From assembly GCA_003615045.1 (NCBI GenBank), contig ML014122.1, positions 87,469 to 151,468 on the forward strand: a DNA stretch of 64,000 nucleotides. The letters run 5' to 3'. The DNA comes from Caulochytrium protostelioides. Lineage: Eukaryota; Chytridiomycota; Caulochytriomycetes; Caulochytriales; Caulochytriaceae. Both the position numbers and the translations under genes were made by a program. This document shows positions 18,651 through 29,804 of the stretch, in pieces; within the stretch, counting starts at the first letter, position 1; each line of letters starts with the position of its first letter. The notes below the pieces were generated by a model. The model had not been told where the DNA came from. It did not search any database and was given only the letters and a program-made list of their open reading frames with translations.

Positions 18651-20344
18651 TCAGGCCTCGTCGTCGCTGCGCAGCCCGCCGGCGCGGGATCCGCTGCTGC
18701 CGCCGCTGCGCAGCGTGTCCCCGAGACGCTCGGTGCTCATCACCATCGTCGATCCGGCTGAGGCCAAGCTCGACGAGCCCGAGGGCGGCGGCATGCTGGT
18801 GATGAGCCACGGCGCCGGGAGGTACGCGAGCGCCGCGGGGGCCGTCGGGGTGATCGGCGCGAGCGCGGCCATGAGCGCCGACGCCGGGACGTCGGCAGCG
18901 GTGGCGGCATCGGCGGCCGCGGACGTGGGGTACTCGTGGGCATCGAAGGCCCAGACGCGGCGGCTCGGCACGCTCGGCTGCGCACCCATCGCGCCGCCGC
19001 CGCCGCCGTCCATCGTGATGGCCGTGTAGTCGCCGCCGCCGACCGAGAACGACGTCACGAGCGAGGTCGTCGACGACGCGGAGGCGATCAAGGCGGGCGT
19101 CGGCAGCGCCGCGTGCGGATGCGTCGGCGAGTGGCCGTTCACCGCCGTGCGCAGCGAGTTGAGCGAGGAGGCCGAGGAGGTGCAGGACCGCGGCGAGGGG
19201 ATCGGCGAGAGACTGCCGCTGGACTTGGAGCCGCGGCGCTCGCGCGGCGGGAGCTGCGTGTTGATGCGGCGGTCCTGGCTCGAGCCGCGGGGGCGGCCGT
19301 GGCGACGGCCGCCGGGGCGCGGCTTGCCGCTGCGGCGGGTCTGGTGGCGCAGGATGGCGTGCCAGCAGAGCACGCCCATGACGGCGCCGCAGATGAGCAG
19401 GCCGAGCGTGGGCAGCCATCGGCGCCGCGGCAGCGACACGTGGTCAGCGCGCCAGTCGGCATGCCGGTGCTGCGGCGTCGTCTCGTCGGCCTCGGGCGCC
19501 GACGCCGCCGGCCACACGTGGATTTCCGAGTTGGGCGATTCACGGATCGACGGAATCGACGACGACGACGCAATGACGCCGGTCGAGAGGATATACGCGT
19601 CGTCGTCATGGGCCGCGTGGTCCTGCCGTGGCGAGACCTCGCTGACATTGTTGGCCATGTGGGCGACATCGGCGCCACGAGCCGCCTCAGCATCGGCAGC
19701 AGCGGTAGGGGCGTCCGGCGCCGTCAGGTCCGGCGCCGTCGAGGGCGCCGGTGCCGCGGCGTTGGGTGGTGAGGGAGCCACTAAAGGCGCTGGCCGCGAG
19801 TCGTCGACCCCCACCGGTGGATCGGAGGATGGCTCGGCCGTGGGGCTCGCCGCGCGATCGGAGGCCTTCCGGATCGGGGGCTCGAGCGCATCGAACCGCG
19901 GCCGCTGCGCGTCGAGCACGCAGTGCACGACGGCGGGGTTCGCGCGGTCGCGGACGAGGGTCCCGGCCGGGGGCGGGTCGAGCCGCGGCGGCCGGCGGCC
20001 GGGCGACCGCGGGCGGGTCGGGGCGCCGGGGCCCGGGCGGGGCGGCACGACGGCGCACGCGGCGCCGTCCTCGACGGGCAGGCAGGAGCCGCTCGCGTCG
20101 GGGGGATACGCGATCGTGGCCTCGACCACGGTCAACGTGGTCGGCGCGGCCGCCGCGTCGTAGCGGGTGGCGGCGACGCGGCACGCGAGCCGCGGCGGCG
20201 CGAGCGCGGGAGGCGCGAGCAGGCGGTGCTCGGCGCGGGCGCGGTCGCGGGCGCGGGCGCGCGCGGCCGCCGACCGCGGCAGGCGCCCGCGGCGCGCGAC
20301 GGCGTCGGGCGTGAGCCGCCCGGCGAGCGGGTAGTGGTAGTGCC

Positions 20345-20392
<48 letters not shown>

Positions 20393-20609
20393 CGCCGTCG
20401 CCGTCGACGGCGTCATTGGGGTCGATGGGCGTCAGCGCCACGTCCGGGATGGCGAGCGCGATCGGGTGGGCGGGGGCCAGGAGGGCGTCGCCCGGGGCGG
20501 GCAGCGGGACGGCGTCGGCATCGGAGGCGTCGGCGGGCGGCGCGAGGCGGGCCAGGGCGGCGAGCGCGAGCCACGGCCAGCGTGCCGACCGCCGGCTCGG
20601 CGGCCGCAT
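18651..20609 (-). CDS. Orphan single-pass (type I) membrane protein
   Basis: The start chosen is ATG 20609, giving 652 residues. It opens with a basic stretch followed by a hydrophobic core and Ala-Pro-rich cleavage-like site (WPWLALAALARLAPPADA), a good signal peptide. The longer frame to 22307 is Arg/Pro-rich and featureless. The predicted ectodomain (about 29-395) has an Asp-Gly/Ser hexamer-encoded tract (about 67-88), four Cys (in LACRV, SCLPV, AACAV and HCVLD) that could form two disulfides, and a Pro/Ala-rich stalk. One transmembrane helix follows (about 397-419: LGLLICGAVMGVLCWHAIL). A basic Arg/Gly patch then leads a Ser-rich cytoplasmic tail. The topology suggests a cell-surface sensor or adhesin, like fungal wall sensors, but I recognise no family. 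Confidence is higher for topology than for role. Confidence 0.65.
20344..20408. repeat. Hexameric GTCGCC/GTCGCT tandem repeat within the type I membrane-protein gene
   Basis: About eleven imperfect hexamers, in frame, encode the Asp-Gly/Asp-Ser tract of the minus-strand protein. Confidence 0.9.
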
Positions 20610-21170
20610 GGCGCGCGCCGCGGCCCGTCGCAGGGGCGGCGGTGCCGTGGATGGCCTTGGGGAACGGCGACCACGGCGGCGTCGGATCCCATCGACCGAA
20701 GCCAGCGACCCGCGCTTGTCGGAGGCCACGACGGGTGAAATCCCAGCAGGCGGACGACGCGGAAGGCGGGCTGCTCCGGACGGCGGCGGAGACGGCCGCG
20801 CCGGGCCGCGTCGCTCGGGCGCGGGCGGGCGTCCGATGGGCGTCACGCCGTCCGCGGGATCCGGAAGGTGGGGCGACCGGCACCGAGCGGGATCAAGCGC
20901 GGCGCGTCGGCATCGGTGACGGTGTGGGGGGTGGCGACGTGGCGAGCGAGCGAGCGAGCGAGCGCCGGATCTCGGGAAGGCTGAGCGGACAGCAGCGTTG
21001 GACCCGTGCGAGAAGCCGTCAGGGATCGCCGGCCGGCGGGGAATGCCTACCGGGGGGGACACGTGGCAGCGGCGCGCCCGGGACCCCGCAATCGCGGACA
21101 AGGCCGAGCGACCGTCGGACCGTCGAACCGGTCTTATCTGTGATCCGTCCGCTGGTCGCCGTGCGTGGGC

Positions 21171-21243
21171 TGCGTGCGTCGGTGCGTGCGTCGGTGCGTG
21201 CGTCGGTGCGTGCGTCGGTGCGTCGGTGCGTCGGTGCGTCGGT
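21171..21243. repeat. Minisatellite: 12-mer TGCGTGCGTCGG passing into 8-mer TGCGTCGG
   Basis: About four 12-base units are followed by about three 8-base units; the shorter unit is the longer one less TGCG. This looks like replication slippage. Confidence 0.9.
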
Positions 21244-22363
21244 AGGCTCGAGGCGAGCGTGGCCGTGCGGACATCGGCCGTCGCCGGGCGGGATCGGCTC
21301 CTCGGGGCCTCGTCGGACCACGACGGCGCTCGCCGTGGCGACGCGATGTCTCGCGCCTCTCCGACTTGACGTGGCGCCGCGTGGGCGGCCGGCGGGCTCG
21401 TGGCCGGCCATCGCTGCCGTCGACGCCGCCTCGTCTCGGCTCGTCTCGGCTCGTCTCGACGCGCCCCGACGCGCGACGCCGGCTGGTGCGCCGGAGGGCC
21501 GCTGGACGCACGGCGTGGCCCGCGTCGGGGTCGCCCCGGGTCCTGCGAGCGTGGGCTGCGAGCGTGCGTAGGCTGCGTGCCGCCCGTTGGGAGGCCCGTC
21601 GGCGAGGCCCGTCGGCGAGGCCCGTCGGCGAGGGTCCTCGGCGGCCTCGTCGGCGTCGTCCTCGTCGGCGATCCGAAGCCCGACGCCCGCCTCGACCCGG
21701 ATGCGCAGCGCCGCGCAGCGCCGTGCAGCGCTAGGAAGCGCTGGGCAGCGCTGGGCAGCGAAACGCGGCGAGGCGAAGCGCGGCGAAGCGAAGCGAAGCG
21801 CGGCGGCGGCGCGCGTGGGTCCGGCGGAAGGCCGAGAGAGAACCCGCCACGGGGGCGGCCGGCGACCGCCGCGGCGTCCGGCGACCGCCGCGACGGCCGT
21901 TCGGTCTTTTCCCTCCGCAGGCCGCGCGGCTCCGCTCGCGGCCGCGAGCTCAGCGCGCCGCTTCCCGTGCTCAGCATGGGCCCGTCTGTCCGTCCGTCCG
22001 TCCGTCCGCCGCCGTCGCCGCCGTCCACGGCGTCCACGGCGCCCACGGCGCCCACGGCGCCCGAGGGCCGAGGTGCTGGGTTCGAGGAGACGGGGCCGCG
22101 GACGCCGCGCGTGGCGCCCGCGAACCCCGCTCCACCCCCCGACCGAGCTCTGGAGCGCCGCCGGCGGCGACGAGGCGCCCGCGGACGTGACGCACGAGAC
22201 CTCAGCGCCCAGGCCGCCGCCATCCCCGACAGCGCCAGAGCGCCAGAGCGCCCGAGCGGCGCCGATGTTCCTTTTTTGGTTTGGCCGATAAATTTGAAGC
22301 GAAGCACCGGCGGAGCGTCGAGCCGTCCGCGGTCCGGGCGGAGCGCGACCCACCTGACGCCAG

Positions 22364-22403
22364 GCCTCGGGTCGCCTCGGGTCGCCTCGGGTCGCCTCGG
22401 GTC
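22364..22403. repeat. Tandem 10-mer GCCTCGGGTC, four copies
   Basis: Four near-identical direct copies in the gene-free region. Confidence 0.85.
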
Positions 22404-22873
22404 TCCTGGACCCGCAGGACCGAGGCGTCTGGGCGTCGGGATGGAGGAACCGATCGGCGTTCAGGCCGCTCGGCGCGTCCTGGGGGCTCGTCCTGGGGTC
22501 CGCGGGTCCAGTGTCCCACCCCCGCCGCGACCGGACCCCCTGCCGGGCGTCGTTCGGGTCCGGACGTTCGCGCGCGACCGGGTCCTCGAACGGGCCGAGA
22601 GCGCGCGTGCCTCGCCACGCGGTCTCGCCACGCGGTCAGCCAGGACGACGGGTCCGGGTACGAGGCGAGCGTCGACGTGGCGCGAGGCCCGTGTGGGGGG
22701 TCGCCTCGCTCCCGCGGGCTCGCTCACCGACGAGGCGGCACCCCTCAAGCCAAAGACCGCCGGTGCATGGAGACCGCCGCGTTGGGCAGCGGGTCGGTCG
22801 GTTGCTGTCGATCGGGCGACCGCCACTCGCATCCTCCTGGAACCCAGGCTGCCCGAGGCGTTCGTGGACGAGG

Positions 22874-22933
22874 GCGATGCGATGCGATGCGAAGCGATGC
22901 GATGCCAGGCCAGGCTAGGCCAGGCCAGGCCAG
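22874..22933. repeat. Adjacent pentamer runs GCGAT and CCAGG
   Basis: A GCGAT run with one GCGAA variant passes directly into a CCAGG/CTAGG run, in non-coding DNA. Confidence 0.85.
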
Positions 22934-23753
22934 CAGCCACGCCGAGCGAGGGAGGCGGAGGGCTTCCCGGTGCTGTTGGCAGGACGACAAATAGCATGGT
23001 CCCAGAAGCGAACGCAGAACGGGAAGCGCGTCCAGAGATCCCGACGCCGAGCGGAGGCGTTTCGCCGCCGTGGCGCGACGATGGCGCCTCCCTCGAGCGG
23101 CGAGAGCGCCCGAGCAAGCGATCCTCGATGCTCGCCGCCGCCGCCGCCGCCATCCCCGCGATCCCCGCGGGACGACCAGGAGATCGGGCCGTCTCGCCCG
23201 CACCGCCGGGACCCCGAGAGGGCGGTTGCGGGCCCTGGACGAGGACGCGCAGGACGAGGGGTCGCCTCGGGGAGGCGGGACCAAGGCTCCTGCGAGGCGG
23301 CGAGGCGGCGTTGGCCGAGGCGATACCACGCGTGGCCACCGCCGCGGCGACGACCGCTCCGCAGCGCCGGCCCAGGATCGGCGCCGGAGGCACGCGGCCG
23401 TGGGTCCCTTCCCAAGTGTCGTTCCCCGGGTTCGGTGACGGGGATGCGCTGCGGGCGACCGTCCCCGGGAGGCGGCCACGCGCCGGTGGCAGGAGCCCGG
23501 CGAGAGGCCATCCGAGCGCTGGCTCCGTCGGCGCCCTCATATCGGCGCTCAGACGATCGGGCGATCCGTCTCTACCAACGGACCGACGGCGCCGGCGGCC
23601 GCTGGGCATCCCTCGCCGCCCCGCTCGCATGATGACGAGGCTTCTCTAGCGTCGCTCATGCCGTGAGGTCCGCCAAACGCTCCACTCGCCACGGCCCACC
23701 CCTTGGCTCGAGCGCTGGGCAGCGATCGTCGGCGATTTGTCCCGGACCGATTG

Positions 23754-23807
23754 ATATCGAGCAATCTCGAGCGACATCGAGCAATCTCGAGCGATAACGA
23801 GCGATCC
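23754..23807. repeat. Degenerate TCGAGCAATC/TCGAGCGA repeat
   Basis: A roughly 20-base unit (TCGAGCAATCTCGAGCGACA) occurs twice with further decayed copies. It is one of few AT-containing repeats in this region. Confidence 0.8.
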
Positions 23808-24187
23808 AGCCCTCGGCAGCCGATCGACATCATCCATCACGGCAACCCTCGCCCCGTCCGCACGGCCGCCGGCAACGCACAACGTGGTCGTGGGGCGTGC
23901 TGACGCCTGGAGTCGCTGCGCCCACGCAACACCCGCCGTGAAGGCCCGTTTGTTGCCCGTTTGTTGTCCTGGACCGGCCTCGGTATCGCTCGCCCCCCCA
24001 TCGGCCCCCGCGGCCGCTGGGTCCTCCTGGTCGGTGGCCCGGCCCGTCCTCGCCCAGGCGTGTCATTCGGCCAACCGTCGCCCGAAGCCTCATCGTGCAC
24101 GATCTCGCTGGCGGCGGCGAGGAGGCTGGCGGTCTGCCTCGAGTCTCGGCTGCCTCGCTGGCTGCGACGCTCGCTGGGCCTCGCGTC

Positions 24188-24195
24188 TATATAAG
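24188..24195 (+). promoter_or_regulatory. TATA-like box TATATAAG
   Basis: A good TATA match in otherwise GC-rich DNA, 1.1 kb before the glycosyltransferase ATG. It could start a long leader of that gene, possibly with a leader intron, or an unrelated transcript. Confidence 0.4.
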
Positions 24196-24743
24196 CCGTC
24201 GCGCGTCGCCCCCGACGCGACCTCTGCCGCTGCCGCTGCATCCGCATCCGCATCCGCATCCGCAGAGGCGTCCAGCCGATCCTGACGCGCCGCGTTCGCT
24301 GGCGTGCCTGACGTCGATTGCTCGGCGTGCAAGGCCCGTCAAGCGCACCCACCCAGCGCCACACCGCCGGCTGCGTGCATGCGCTTTGCGAGCGGTCCTG
24401 GCCTGCTTCCTCGCGACCTCTCCTCTCCTGTCTCTTCCTGCTCCACTCACCAGCTCAGCTGAAGCCGAAGCCGAAGCCGAAGCCGAAGCCGAAGCCGAGG
24501 CCGAAGCACGCCGGCGACGGTGGTCCAACGCCGCTTCGACCCCTTGTCGCGGACGCGCCCGCCGGTCCCATCCACGAGCGCCGGCTGGAGTGGCGCGTGA
24601 CGTCGCCGGCACCGGTGCCGTGGAAGTCGGGTCGACGAGGCGTGGGATAGCGGCGCCGGCGTTGCGCCTTTTCTTTTCAGAGCGGCCGCGGGCAACGGCG
24701 TCGTCGTGGGCACTCGGGCTGCGTGCCCGTCCTCCCGCGGGCC

Positions 24744-24774
<31 letters not shown>

Positions 24775-25334
24775 TCACCTCGCTTTGAGCAGCGCCAAGC
24801 GGCGATCCCTCATCCTTCTACCCCTTTTCCCAACGGCGGTGGCCGACGATCCGTCGTCCGACGGCCTCGCGTTCCATCGGGGAACCCCCCGCTCCCGGCA
24901 CCCGCTCTCCCCGTGACCCAACGACGTCTGGGGTCTGGCGGTGTCCCGTCGTCGGTGGGCTCCGTTGCGCGTCCTCGCGAGCTTGCTCACGTGCGAGGTC
25001 CGATCCGCCCGTCGTCTATCAGTGAACGCCCTCTCTCCCTCTCTCTCTCCCAACTGCGCACGTGGCGCCGCTTCCTGGGACCTCGCGGTCGCTCGGTGGC
25101 CGCGTTCCTCGTCGCGCGGACGGATCTCCACGCCCGTCTCGTCGTCCCGTCACAGCGCTGCCGTGCCGTCCGCGACCGACCGCGGCAGACCATCACCCGG
25201 CGCTCCTCCACGCCACGCCGCGCGAAAGCCGCGGCGGCCTGGCCCTCCCCGCTCGCCGTGGTTGCTCGGGGTGCTTCCAGCGCCGTGTTCGCCGTGGCCG
25301 TTCCCCGTGAGCGCCCTGGCACAGAGTCGGCGCT

Positions 25335-28300
25335 ATGGCGTACGGACGGTATCCGCGGAACGACTATGGACTGCTCCATGGCGGCAGCGGCGAGTCCGGC
25401 GGCCGCCGGTCGAGCCGCAAAGCGTCGCGGCTGACGCCGATCCGGTTCCGCTACGTGATGATCCGCGCCTGCATCGCCATCCCCTTCCTCGTGCTCGTGC
25501 TGACCGCCTTCCTCTCGACGTCCTGGGACTACCGCGCCCTGGCCCCGGGGGCCTGGCGGCCGAGCCCCAGCGCGGGGTTCGTCGGCGTCGATGTCGCCCC
25601 GCTCCGCGACGCCGCCGCCGCCAAGGGCAGCGCGCAGCCCGCCGACGACGCGTACGAGATTGCGTTGGTCACGGAGGACGAGCAGTATACCCACACCCAT
25701 GTCGAGGACGCTGGGGCGGAGGCCGCGCGCCCCTCCTCGCCGTCTGCCGTGCTGGCCGCGTCGCCGCCGGCGATGGAGGACGGCGGCGAAAGCAGCCACT
25801 TGAACATCCACCGCGCCGAAGAGCCCACCAGTCGGCTGTTCCCGGCGTCGACGGTGCGGCTGCTCCACAAGGCGCGCCAGGAGCACGGGTTCTCGGTGGC
25901 CGGCTTCCACCAGTGTCCGATGCTCGACAACGCCGTGTTTGATGGGATGGTCTACCTGCACCCGCTGCAGGCGACGATCGCGGAGCGCAACCCGACGGAG
26001 CGGCAGTTCGTCGACCTCATCGACGAGAACGCGCGCCGCGTCGAGCGCTGGATCATGGGCCGCTTCGCGAGCGTCGACCCGCAGGACGTCCGCCGGCTCT
26101 CGTGCTACACGGCCGCCGAGGGCGCCGTGCCCTTCCTCAACCTCACGAACCACCGGCTGCTCAAGTGGATCGAGCCCGCCAACTACTTTGCCGATGTGTT
26201 CCCCAACCTCGCGCCCGAAATGAGCTTGATCCCGGGCCCGCGCCGCAAGTACAAAATCGCTTACCTGCTGATGGTCCACGAGGAAAGCGGGTTCCGCCAC
26301 CTGAAGCTGCTGGTCGACCTGCTCGACGACGGCGAGGCCATTATCCTGATCCACGTCGACCACCGCAGCGACGCCCTCTACCGCAAGATTGATGACTGGA
26401 TCCGCTGGAAAGAGACCACCACCCTCACGCCTGAGGGCGGTGCCGATGCCGATGCCGACGCCGACAACGACGACGCGTCGCCGGTCAACGGGCAGAACCG
26501 CTTCCGCGCCAAGCAGCGGCGCGTGGGCAACGTCTTCCTGGCGCGCTACCGCTACTCGAACATCTGGGGCCACATCAGCCTCGTGTACACGCAGCTCGCG
26601 GGCTTCTGGGAGCTGCAGGACCTCGCCGACTGGGACTATGTCATCAACCTCTCGAACTACGACTGGCCCCTGCGCCGCAACGCCGCGATTCACCGCGTCC
26701 TCTCGCAGGAAAAGTATGCCGGCAAGGTCTGGATCGAGTATTGGGCCGACACCCAGGACCTCGCCGAGCGTTTCTTCCGACCGCACATGGGCGACAAGAA
26801 ACACACCGCCACCTTCCACCCGCCGGACTTGGGGCTCATTGCGTGGCCGTTCCCGAACTGGAAGGCCTACAAGCACCACCAGTGGATGATCCTGACGCCG
26901 GAGTGTATCGGGTTCCTGCGCCGCTCGCGCGCGGCGCTGAACTTGCTCGCGTTCATGGACCACACCTTTATTCCGGACGAAAGTTTCTTTGCCACGGCCC
27001 TCATCAACATGCCCGAGTGGCGCAACCGCATCATCAACGACAAGAAGCGCTACCTGCGCTTTGACGGCAGCGACGCCGCGCACCCCTCCTGGCTCGGATG
27101 GAACGACCGCCACCTCTTCCCGCCGGGCGAAAAGGAGCCGTCCTACTTCTTTGCGCGCAAGCTCAACGCCCTCGGCGACTACTTTGGCGAAGACAAGCTC
27201 TTGGCCTGGATCCGCGTCAACCACCTGGACATGGAGACGTCCTCCACCGACTGCACCATCGAGCAGGCGCCGTTCCGTCCAGAGTGCCTGCGCATGCTGC
27301 TGGCCTCGTCGCCGCACCCAGCGGTCGACGGGGGTTCGGCCGCGACCAGGGATGCCACGTCGGCCAATGCGTCCGCTGCGGGCGATCCGTCGCAGCAGAA
27401 GGAGGTGATTGTGGTGCCCGTGAACCGCGCGATGCTCCCGCTGGTCGCCAACCTGCGCTGCTCGTTGCGCAACGTCCGCGGCGGCGCCGCCCACATCGTC
27501 CACTGGAGTCTCGACGCCGAGACGCACGACGCGCTCACCGCGCAGGGCTACACGAGTCTCTACATGCAGGCCATGAAGGACGAGAACGCTTCGGCGCGCG
27601 CGCCGAGCCCGCACCGCTTGCTGCGCCACTCCCCCGAACTCACGCGGCTGAGCCACCACAAGCCCTCGCTGATCCGCAAGATCCTGACGGCCGGGTACGA
27701 CGTGTGGTTCCTGGACGCGGACACGGTCGTGCTGCAGGACTTCCGGAGCAAAGCCGTTGCCGTGCCCGAGATGGACGTCGCCGTCGGCATGGGGGAGGCC
27801 ACCGCGTGGTCACTCTCGGTCGGCCAGACGCCGGTCTCGGCGGCCTTGCCCGCCGCGCAGGTGCCCCGCATCGCGACCGGCATCATGTTCTTCCGCCAGG
27901 GCGTGCGCACCGACCGCTTCCTGGACGCGATGCAGCGCTACATGAAGGAGGACCCGGCGCTCGACGACGAGGACGCTGTCGCGCGCGTGCTCGCCGAGAA
28001 GGCCGCCATTCTCATCAGCGTCGGCGAGCACGCCGCCGACATCGCGCCCGCGACGACCGCCGCGACGCCGACGGCGGCCAACGCGGGCACGTGGCAGCTC
28101 GACGCGCTGCCGCGCACCGGCTCAGAGATGGACTTGCCGCGCGTGCACGTGCTCTCGCAGTTCGAGTTTCCGTCGGGCCGGCTCTTCTTCGACACCCCGG
28201 CGGCCATCCCGGTCGATGTCGCCACCACGCACCGCGTCGTCCACGCCAACGGCGCCGCCCTCGCCACGCAGGACCCCTCCGAGCCCGATGGCCTCCGCAC

Positions 28301-28541
28301 GATCCAGTCGCGCCTGCAGCAGCGGGGCCTGTGGTTCCTCCAGCCGGACAATGTCCAGTGCCTGCCGGGGCTCGTGCCGGGCACCCCGGCGCGATCCCGT
28401 CAGGCCACGCTGGAGCACGACCATGCGCTGACGGCCGAGCAGCAGCAGCAACAACAAGCCCAGCAGCAGCAAGCCCAGCAGCAGCCATCGCAAGAACCAT
28501 CACAGCCGCAGGAGCAGCAACTGCCCAAGACGCCATCGCAG

Positions 28542-28579
<38 letters not shown>

Positions 28580-28760
28580 GTCTCTGCCCGTCGCGGGCGG
28601 TGCACCCCAGACCGATCCGGGGGACGCGCCGTCGATGCCGGCCGACGTCAAGGCCGCCCTGGCCTATCCGACCGACGCGAAGGACGCCGCCGCGGCGGCC
28701 GCAACCGTGATCGCGCCGGATGAAACGCCCACCGCACCGGTCTCCCCGCCGCCCGCGTAA
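25335..28760 (+). CDS. GT14-GT77 fusion glycosyltransferase, type II Golgi membrane protein
   Basis: The 1141-residue protein has a short cytoplasmic N-terminus, one membrane anchor (about 41-61, RACIAIPFLVLVLTAFLST), a stem, and two catalytic-type domains. The first (about 305-630) resembles GT14 core-2/I-branching or xylosyltransferase enzymes. Its start is YKIAYLLMVHEES with LIHVDHRSD; later come WDYVINLSNYDWPL, QWMILTP and the DESFF motif. The second (about 690-1015) resembles the GT77 nucleotide-diphospho-sugar transferases. It has VPVNRAMLPLVANLRCSLRN and a DxD motif, FLDADTVVLQD, with Asp at 794 and 796; DxD binds the metal and sugar nucleotide. The C-terminus is a Gln-rich tract (about 1034-1090) and an Ala/Pro tail. 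Donor and acceptor sugars cannot be read from sequence. Most likely it builds a branched or capped glycan in the Golgi lumen. ATG 25335 sits in a GCTATGGCG context. There is no intron. Confidence 0.9.
28436..28580. repeat. CAG-rich (polyglutamine-coding) tract
   Basis: CAG/CAA runs in frame encode two Gln-rich blocks at the C-terminus of the GT14-GT77 protein. The second block is a pure CAG run near 28543-28578. Confidence 0.9.
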
Positions 28761-29107
28761 CCTGCCGCTGTCCTATGGAAGCGGCATACGCTGGGCCCTT
28801 TTGTATCCCTCATGTGCTCCCCATTCAATGATTGATTTTTTTTTCGTTCTCTCTATGTCCCTCTGGTTTGCCTGCTGTTCCGTGGCACCGACGCGTCGGT
28901 ATGGTGCACGTGTTGATGGCGACGGGGGCCACGCGGCGGCGTGCTGATGGCCATGAAGCGGCGGCGGCGGCGGCCGAATGGCCGGGGCGGCGGCTGGCGG
29001 GGCGAGGTGTTACCGTGCATGGCCGACCCCTCACGGCACGGAATTCTGCTTCCGCCGTGCACCTTCGCTCTGGGTCCCGCGGCCGGGCGCTGATTCGCCG
29101 CCGTCGC

Positions 29108-29138
<31 letters not shown>

Positions 29139-29804
29139 AGGGGAAAGGATCGACAGCGTCCGTGCTACCCCGAGAAAAGCGGTTTTGGTGAGGGACAAAA
29201 ATCTCCAAAAAAGGATCGGCACGTCCGATCGAGGAGAATCATCCCACGGCGGTCGTCTTCACCGCGGAGGCGAGAGCCGTCCATGTGTGGTTTCTCGCGC
29301 TGCCCTCCGTGTCCCCATACCGAAAAAAAAAGTCCGCTCCATGCGGATACCGCCCGCCGGCCCGCTCGCCACGCTGTCTTCGCGTGCCTGAGCGGTCTTT
29401 CCCTGCGCGCACGCCCGTCTGTCTCCACGGCGGTTTCGACGGCTGGCTTCGTGGTGGTCTGCGCTGGCAGGATCGTCTGGTCGATCGTCCTTCAGGGGAC
29501 CTCGTGGCGACGCCACCTTGACCGCCGTTCCTTGTATCTTCGACGCCCGGGTCGAGCCGTGCGTCCGGCATCCTTGCAGCCTCGTCGTCGTGGGGTCGGC
29601 ACCGCCGTTGATACGGCCCATTCCTCCGCTGGCACCTGGCGTCTGGGTCCCGTCACGGTCTGATCGCGGCTCTGTGGCCGCCGCGACGCTGGGGGAGGTG
29701 CTGCTGCCACGCCGAACCGACGCTGCCACGACGCCCTTGACGACGCCCCGTTGACGGTCGACCCACACACTGTCGCCGGCGGCCGCTCGATCAGAAACGC
29801 CACC
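28761..29804. other. Intergenic between the two glycosyltransferase genes
   Basis: The gap of 1.04 kb holds the 3' flank of the first gene (T-run near 28831-28842) and the upstream region of the second. Small frames have no domains. An apparent in-frame extension of the second gene begins at a TTG (29751) and is not a credible start. Confidence 0.6.

Larger units (their letters stand above)
20610..25334. other. Gene-free, very GC-rich, minisatellite-rich 4.7 kb region
   Basis: It lies between divergent genes. It contains frames of up to about 750 codons on both strands. All are dominated by Arg, Gly, Ala and Pro, overlap antisense frames of similar length and show no domain, so I treat them as chance. 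It is rich in short direct repeats: TGCGTGCGTCGG near 21171-21243, GCCTCGGGTC near 22364-22403, GCGAT/CCAGG runs near 22874-22933 and a TCGAGCAATC family near 23754-23807. Smaller runs lie at 21990-22010, 24239-24265 and 24462-24505. The 3' end has a TATA-like box and a pyrimidine tract (about 25025-25055) before the glycosyltransferase gene. Confidence 0.55.

Noticed and set aside
20610-22307. Upstream extension of the type I membrane-protein frame
   Set aside because: It would bury a clear signal peptide under 566 featureless Arg/Pro-rich residues.
21400-23649. 749-codon plus-strand open frame
   Set aside because: Arg/Gly/Pro/Ser-rich, spans several minisatellites, overlaps equally long antisense frames and shows no domain; high GC explains the lack of stops.
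24987-27659. 890-codon minus-strand frame opposite the GT14-GT77 gene
   Set aside because: Shadow of the glycosyltransferase codons; no independent domain or start context.
29751-29804. TTG start of the second GT14 gene
   Set aside because: An in-frame ATG in strong Kozak context follows at 29805.
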